Shown in pieces: positions 7,418 to 10,903 of a stretch of DNA of 10,903 nucleotides. How positions within the stretch are numbered: the first letter of the stretch is position 1; each line of letters begins with the position of its first letter. The notes under the pieces are model-generated. The model was not told the DNA's origin and searched no databases. It saw only the letters and a program-made list of their open reading frames with translations. The stretch is from Hyphomicrobiales bacterium (GTDB taxonomy: Bacteria > Pseudomonadota > Alphaproteobacteria > Rhizobiales > Xanthobacteraceae): NCBI GenBank assembly GCA_026400425.1, contig JAPLPC010000210.1, forward strand, positions 1 to 10,903, in the 5' to 3' direction. The position numbers and the translations under genes were made by a program.

Positions 7418-10400
7418 TCAGACGATCAGTACGTCATGCGACGTCAATGGCTCCACCACGCCCTTCAGCGTGATCGACGCATCATGGCCGAGATCGATCA
7501 CGGTGTTCTGCCCGATCACATGGACAGAGAGCTGCGACAAATCCGTGGCGATGGAGGATGCAATCTGGATGACATCGTGATCCCCGCCTGGCCCCACATG
7601 AAAATTGTTGATCACGTCATGGCCGCCGGCCTGCTTGAAGACGAATGTATCGCCGCCAGCGCTGTTCATGATGTCGTTGCCGCTGGACGAGGTCAGCGTG
7701 ACGTCCGATTTGTAGGCCGACATCGTGTGTGAGCCATCTTTGTTGTCGAACACCGAGGCCAGACGCTGCCCCGATGCATCCAGCACGTCGTGCCGTGCGA
7801 CATAGGCTTGATCGGTGACCGCGAATGTATCGACGGTCTTGCTGCCATCGACGCCACGCGTGATGACGCAGGTGAGCGCACCATCGATGGCGTAGCTCGA
7901 TTGCACATAGGCGCCGTCGGCCTGCGTGATTGTCTGGACTTTCAGATGACCGGCATCGTCATAGTGCGTCAGTGTTTTGACGCGTGCGTCGTCCACAGCC
8001 TGCGTCAGCGCGAGTGATCCGTCCTTGTGGAACTGCTCGATCAGCACACTCTTGCCGGCCGCGTCGCGCACGATGTGCTCCGTGGTGTAGACCTTGCCGA
8101 CGATGTCATAGGTCGTGGTGTCGCGCATGCCGTCCGCGCTGCGGATGGTCTGGCTGGATACGTCGCCATCTGGCTTGAAGACGGTCTGCACGAAAGATCC
8201 GTCCGCTTTGTTCACCGTCTGCTGCGACAGATGGCCCGCCGCATCATACTGGTTGAAGGTCTTGGTGCCGGTCGCGTCCACGGTCTGCTTCATCGAAAGC
8301 GTGCCGTCGCTATGGAAGCCTTCGATCAGCACGCTCTTGCCGGTCGCGTCGGTCACCGTGTGGCGTGCCGTATAATCCTGGCCCGTGACACCATAGTCGC
8401 GGATATCGCGCGTGCCATCCGCGCTGCGGATGGTGACATTGGTCTGCGAGCCGTCGGAGTTGAATGCGAATTGTTGGAATGAACCGTCTGCAAAGCTATT
8501 GAGCAGCTTGATCAGATGACCGTCCTGGTCATAGTCGCTGCGCGCGACCAAACCGTCGCCATTCACCTGCTGGCGGAAGGCGAGATCGCCGTCGCCATCA
8601 AAACGCTCGACCAGCTGCGTCTTGCCACCTGCAGAAATGACGCTGTGTTCCGAGACGTAATTCTTGCCTGCAATATCGCGCGTGTAGATTTCGCGAGAGC
8701 CATCGGCATGACGAAACGTCTCGCTGGTTACGTAGGCGCCGTTCGAGGCCAGCGCCTGGTATTGCGCGCCCTTGGCGAGTGCCGACTGATCGGCCGTGAA
8801 TCCCGCGGTTCCGATCGTGGCATCCGCGAATCGAAAATACTCCACATTGGTGACGCGATCGGTACCATCGCGTGCGGCGACGCTGTCGGTCACCACGAGC
8901 TGGCCATTGACGAAAGCGATCGTATAATCCGCTGCCTTGCCGGAAAACACTGCCGTATCGATGCCGTCGCCGCCATCGATCACGTCATTGCCTATGCCAC
9001 CGATGATGGTGTCATTACCGGCGCCGCTATGGATGACGTCGTTGTCGCTGTTGGCGCCGTAGAACCAGTCCTGATGCGCGGACGCATCGACATGGATGCT
9101 GCGCACATAGAGATCGAACGATCCGGGCGCGCTGGCATTGGTGACATCCTGCGGCGCGACTGCGACACCATTGATGACGATGTCCTTGAAATGCAGCGCG
9201 CGACCCGGCGCCGAATTCATCAGTGCAATGTCGAGGCTCGTGATCTGATCGGGATTGGCGAAGGTGATCGTATAGGTCTGATAGCCCGCCGGATCGGTCG
9301 CAGGCCTGAATTCGAGTGCAGCGGTGACCGGCTGTCCGTTGACCAGCACTTGCGCCTGCGCATTGCTGCCCGCAGCTGCCGTGCCATAACCTGTGAGCGT
9401 GATCGTCGTGGTTGCGAGCTTGGCCTGCGTCGATGGACCACCGATGATGACGTCGTCGCCGTCGCCGCCGCGGATGACGTCGTTGCCGAGCCCGGCATCG
9501 ATGGTGTGATTGCCGCGACCGAGATCGATCACATCGCCGATGGCCGATCCGGTGACGTCGAGATCAAGCGACGCGCCGTTGCCGTGAAAATATTGCGAGA
9601 CGATCGCTTCTGCGGGCTTGCCCATCGGCGAATAGCCGGTCTCGTTATATTTGCCGCTGAGATCCCATTGCCAGAGTTCGACGCCCTTCATCCAGCTGCC
9701 GCCATGCGCGCTCCAGACCTGAAAGAAGGCGTTGTAGGCATCAGCCTGTTCGGCCACATCGGGCGGCGCATTGGTGACCCAGGAACCCGGCTGCTTCGCC
9801 GTGCCATCCATGCTGCGGAAGCCGGCCTCGGTCATCAGCACCTGTTTGCCATAGGTCTCCGACAGCGAATGCAGAAAATCCACCGGCGACTTGTGATCGA
9901 AGGCTGCCGCATAATACGGATTGTACGGCACCTCGGTCCAGGCATGGATCATCTCCTGCACCGTCGGCGTCGTGCTGGACGTCAGCGGCGGATAGGTGTT
10001 GACGCCGATGATGTCGAGCTGGTCCCAGAAGCTGACATGCAATGCTTCGTCGGTCGCGGCCGAATAGGTCAGCTCGCCGTGATAAACCTGGCGCACCGAG
10101 GAGATGATGTCGCTCCAATAGGCGCGATAGGCGCTGCCACTCAAGCCGCTCATCTCGTTGCCGATGACGAATGTATCGACGCCGCCCTGTTGTGCGACTC
10201 CGGCAAGACGCACGATCTCGGCTTTGTAGGATGCGAAGAAGGCGCCGATATCCGTCGGCGACAATTTGGCGGAACCGGATCCGTCGAGCGGCGAGATCGC
10301 CGCCTTGAAGACGACCGACAATCCCGCTGCATCAGCGGCCTTGAAACCCGCCAACAGACTCGCATCGCTTTCCGTCTTGCCGGCATGCGCGAAGACGTCG

Positions 10401-10561
10401 CTGGTGGATTTCGTATCGGTCCAGATGCGCGCCGTGAGGCTCACCGAATTGGAACCGAGCGCGGCGATCTGCTGGAACGACTGCGCTGCCGATGCGCTGG
10501 CGAATTGTCCGTTCCACTCCGACAATGCGCCGAAGCCCTGCACTTCAAAAAGATTGGCCAC
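7418..10561 (-). CDS. Large RTX type I-secreted glycosidase: GH113-like + CBM60-like + 95-residue repeats
   Basis: The 1047-residue protein is modular. Residues 1-327 form a GH113-like TIM barrel: VIGNEM (acid/base E136), FWDQLDIIGVNTYPPL (178-193), LMTEAGF (nucleophile E245), ELWQWD (295-300). RTX nonapeptides follow at about 344-376, then a beta-rich module (383-497; ITLTGYGTAAAG, VLVNGQPV, VINGVAV) resembling CBM60. More RTX repeats lie at 504-535, with DGTDRVTNVEYFRFADAT at 565-582. Next come 3.7 copies of a 95-residue repeat (596-950), then an RTX-like end (GGDTFVF, HDVINNF, final HDVLIV). There is no N-terminal signal and only one cysteine (C898), as expected of type I secretion. Known GH113 members are beta-mannanases; the substrate here is unknown. 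The GTG at 10561, with GGAGA 6 bases upstream, gives MANLFEVQGF; a GTG at 10591 would add 10 mostly basic residues. No secretion genes are in the window. Confidence 0.9.
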   Translation of the reverse strand: MANLFEVQGFGALSEWNGQFASASAAQSFQQIAALGSNSVSLTARIWTDTKSTSDVFAHAGKTESDASLLAGFKAADAAGLSVVFKAAISPLDGSGSAKLSPTDIGAFFASYKAEIVRLAGVAQQGGVDTFVIGNEMSGLSGSAYRAYWSDIISSVRQVYHGELTYSAATDEALHVSFWDQLDIIGVNTYPPLTSSTTPTVQEMIHAWTEVPYNPYYAAAFDHKSPVDFLHSLSETYGKQVLMTEAGFRSMDGTAKQPGSWVTNAPPDVAEQADAYNAFFQVWSAHGGSWMKGVELWQWDLSGKYNETGYSPMGKPAEAIVSQYFHGNGASLDLDVTGSAIGDVIDLGRGNHTIDAGLGNDVIRGGDGDDVIIGGPSTQAKLATTTITLTGYGTAAAGSNAQAQVLVNGQPVTAALEFRPATDPAGYQTYTITFANPDQITSLDIALMNSAPGRALHFKDIVINGVAVAPQDVTNASAPGSFDLYVRSIHVDASAHQDWFYGANSDNDVIHSGAGNDTIIGGIGNDVIDGGDGIDTAVFSGKAADYTIAFVNGQLVVTDSVAARDGTDRVTNVEYFRFADATIGTAGFTADQSALAKGAQYQALASNGAYVTSETFRHADGSREIYTRDIAGKNYVSEHSVISAGGKTQLVERFDGDGDLAFRQQVNGDGLVARSDYDQDGHLIKLLNSFADGSFQQFAFNSDGSQTNVTIRSADGTRDIRDYGVTGQDYTARHTVTDATGKSVLIEGFHSDGTLSMKQTVDATGTKTFNQYDAAGHLSQQTVNKADGSFVQTVFKPDGDVSSQTIRSADGMRDTTTYDIVGKVYTTEHIVRDAAGKSVLIEQFHKDGSLALTQAVDDARVKTLTHYDDAGHLKVQTITQADGAYVQSSYAIDGALTCVITRGVDGSKTVDTFAVTDQAYVARHDVLDASGQRLASVFDNKDGSHTMSAYKSDVTLTSSSGNDIMNSAGGDTFVFKQAGGHDVINNFHVGPGGDHDVIQIASSIATDLSQLSVHVIGQNTVIDLGHDASITLKGVVEPLTSHDVLIV
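7712..8776 (-). repeat. Tandem 95-residue (285-bp) coding repeats, 3.7 copies
   Basis: Within the RTX glycosidase, residues 596-690, 691-785, 786-880 and 881-950 align without gaps. Anchors fall exactly 95 apart: ADGSREIYTRD (619), ADGTRDIRDY (714), ADGMRDTTTY (809), VDGSKTVDTF (904); and GHLIK (681), GHLSQ (776), GHLKV (871). Copies B and C are closest, sharing GKSVLIE and IRSADG. DNA similarity is visible too: near-identical stretches near 8038 and 8323 are 285 bases apart. Each unit carries several xDG turns and a YDxxGHL element recalling YD/Rhs repeats, so an extended beta structure is likely. Copy D lacks its last 25 residues. I do not recognise a named domain. Confidence 0.85.
8957..9052 (-). 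repeat. RTX calcium-binding nonapeptide block 2
   Basis: This codes for residues 504-535, with units SGAGNDTIIGGIGNDVIDGG and GDGIDTAVF just after. It lies between the CBM60-like module and the 95-residue repeat array. The following DGTDRVTNVEYFRFADAT element is a common companion of RTX blocks in alphaproteobacterial secreted proteins. Confidence 0.85.
9434..9532 (-). repeat. RTX calcium-binding nonapeptide block 1
   Basis: This codes for residues 344-376 of the secreted glycosidase. It holds consecutive GGxGxDxUx-type units, with segments AGLGNDVIRGGDGDDVIIGG preceded by a degenerate unit (GRGNHTIDA). Such units fold into a parallel beta roll on binding calcium outside the cell. The block links the catalytic barrel to the CBM60-like module. 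Confidence 0.85.
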
Positions 10562-10567
10562 TCGTGA

Positions 10568-10572
10568 TCTCC
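10568..10572 (-). promoter_or_regulatory. Ribosome binding site deciding the RTX glycosidase start
   Basis: Read on the minus strand this is GGAGA, 6 bases before the GTG at 10561. It makes that GTG the likely start. No ATG is available in frame near the N-terminus. Confidence 0.6.
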
Positions 10573-10599
10573 GCTGTTGGCGGACGATCACCGCAATCC

Positions 10600-10629
10600 A
10601 TTAACGGCAACCTTCAACGATTGCTGCAA
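10600..10629 (-). promoter_or_regulatory. Possible sigma-70-like promoter for the RTX glycosidase
   Basis: On the minus strand TTGCAG (10629-10624) is followed after 18 bases by GTTAAT (10605-10600), a partial match to TTGACA/TATAAT. Transcription would begin near 10592, leaving a leader of about 30 bases before the GTG. The match is weak and alphaproteobacterial promoters are often poor matches, so this is only a candidate. Confidence 0.2.
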
Positions 10630-10903
10630 TGGTTGATGAAACGTAGTTTTGCAATGCGAGTTTGTCGCCTGCGCGACGTAACGATGTGGAGTTCCTGCAT
10701 AGGAACAATCGACTGATCCGATGACGTCGTTTGTCATCGTTTCATCAATCCGTGAGGTCTTCGATCCAGCCGCAAAGCTGCCGTTGATCTCACGCGGACG
10801 CGACGGTCGATCTCGATCTTTCATTCCGATAATCGCGATCAGCACAGCATCACGATGCACGACGCGTTCGTTGCGTGAGCGACCGTCGCTTTCCACGCAC
10901 GCC

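Larger units (their letters stand above)
10562..10903. promoter_or_regulatory. Non-coding upstream region of the RTX glycosidase with inverted repeats
   Basis: These 342 bases hold no convincing gene. Four perfect inverted repeats are visible: ATTGC-T-GCAAT (10620-10630), GTTCCT-GCAT-AGGAAC (10691-10706), CGATGAC-7nt-GTCATCG (10719-10739), and an 11-base pair of arms, TTGATGAAACG (10633-10643) with its complement CGTTTCATCAA (10738-10748), 94 bases apart. The first falls on the candidate -35 element. They could be operators or form structures in a long leader. From 10750 to the window end I see nothing specific. Confidence 0.45.

Noticed and set aside
7406..7419. Possible terminator hairpin GATGC-TGTC-GCATC between the convergent genes
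   Set aside because: The stem is only 5 bp, no T-run follows on either strand, and it overlaps the RTX stop codon.
8516..10567. A 683-codon open frame on the plus strand opposite the RTX glycosidase
   Set aside because: It is rich in Arg, Asp, Ile and His with no hydrophobic core or domain pattern. It mirrors the wobble positions of a high-GC gene whose modules are clearly recognisable on the minus strand.
10691..10731. GGAAC ... CGTT as an EcfG general-stress promoter
   Set aside because: The GGAAC to CGTT spacing on the plus strand is 21 bases where 16 to 17 is expected, and it points away from the RTX gene. The minus-strand GGAAC has no GTT at the right distance.
10588..10896. A 102-codon minus-strand open frame upstream of the RTX gene
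   Set aside because: It has a scrambled, polar composition, no visible ribosome site or domain, and overlaps the inverted-repeat region. It is treated as non-coding.
1..10903. tRNA, rRNA, CRISPR array, transposase or attachment site
   Set aside because: Nothing in the window has the sequence pattern of these; no insertion sequence ends or integrase-like frames were seen.

Overview
The window reads as chromosomal DNA of a high-GC alphaproteobacterium. Gene style, codon use and family content best suit the Bradyrhizobium/Rhodopseudomonas/Afipia/Tardiphaga group. That placement is inferred from general impression; no marker gene is present. The theme is synthesis, export and trimming of a surface or extracellular polysaccharide.

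Layout: (1) 10-2400, plus strand: a membrane O-acyltransferase (acyltransferase family 3) followed 3 bp later by a Wzx-type flippase. (2) 2403-3512, minus strand: a GH10-family glycanase with a twin-arginine-like export signal, convergent with the flippase and only 2 bp from its stop. (3) 3513-3710: a divergent intergenic region with short inverted repeats. (4) 3711-7391, plus strand: a tightly packed set made of a WecG/TagA/CpsF (GT26) glycosyltransferase, a GT4 glycosyltransferase joined by an ATGA overlap, a second GT4 gene broken by a frameshift and probable small deletion, and a small exported four-cysteine protein joined by another ATGA overlap. (5) 7418-10561, minus strand: a 1047-residue type I secretion (RTX) protein. 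Its modules are a GH113-like TIM barrel, RTX repeats, a CBM60-like module, more RTX repeats, nearly four copies of an exactly 95-residue repeat, and an RTX-like C-terminus. (6) 10562-10903: a non-coding leader for the RTX gene, containing several perfect inverted repeats.

Working together (inference): the GT26 and GT4 enzymes would add sugars to a lipid-linked repeat unit on the cytoplasmic face, the flippase would move it across the inner membrane, and the acyltransferase would decorate it. This resembles the GumM/GumH/GumJ/GumF-G part of the xanthan system. The priming transferase, polymerase and outer-membrane exporter are not in the window. Two unrelated glycanases, one probably periplasmic or exported and one secreted with calcium-binding repeats, border the biosynthetic genes. 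They could trim, release or remodel the polymer, as PlyA/PlyB and ExsH do in rhizobia. The broken GT4 suggests the locus may be changing or inactive in this strain, or that the sequence carries an error there.
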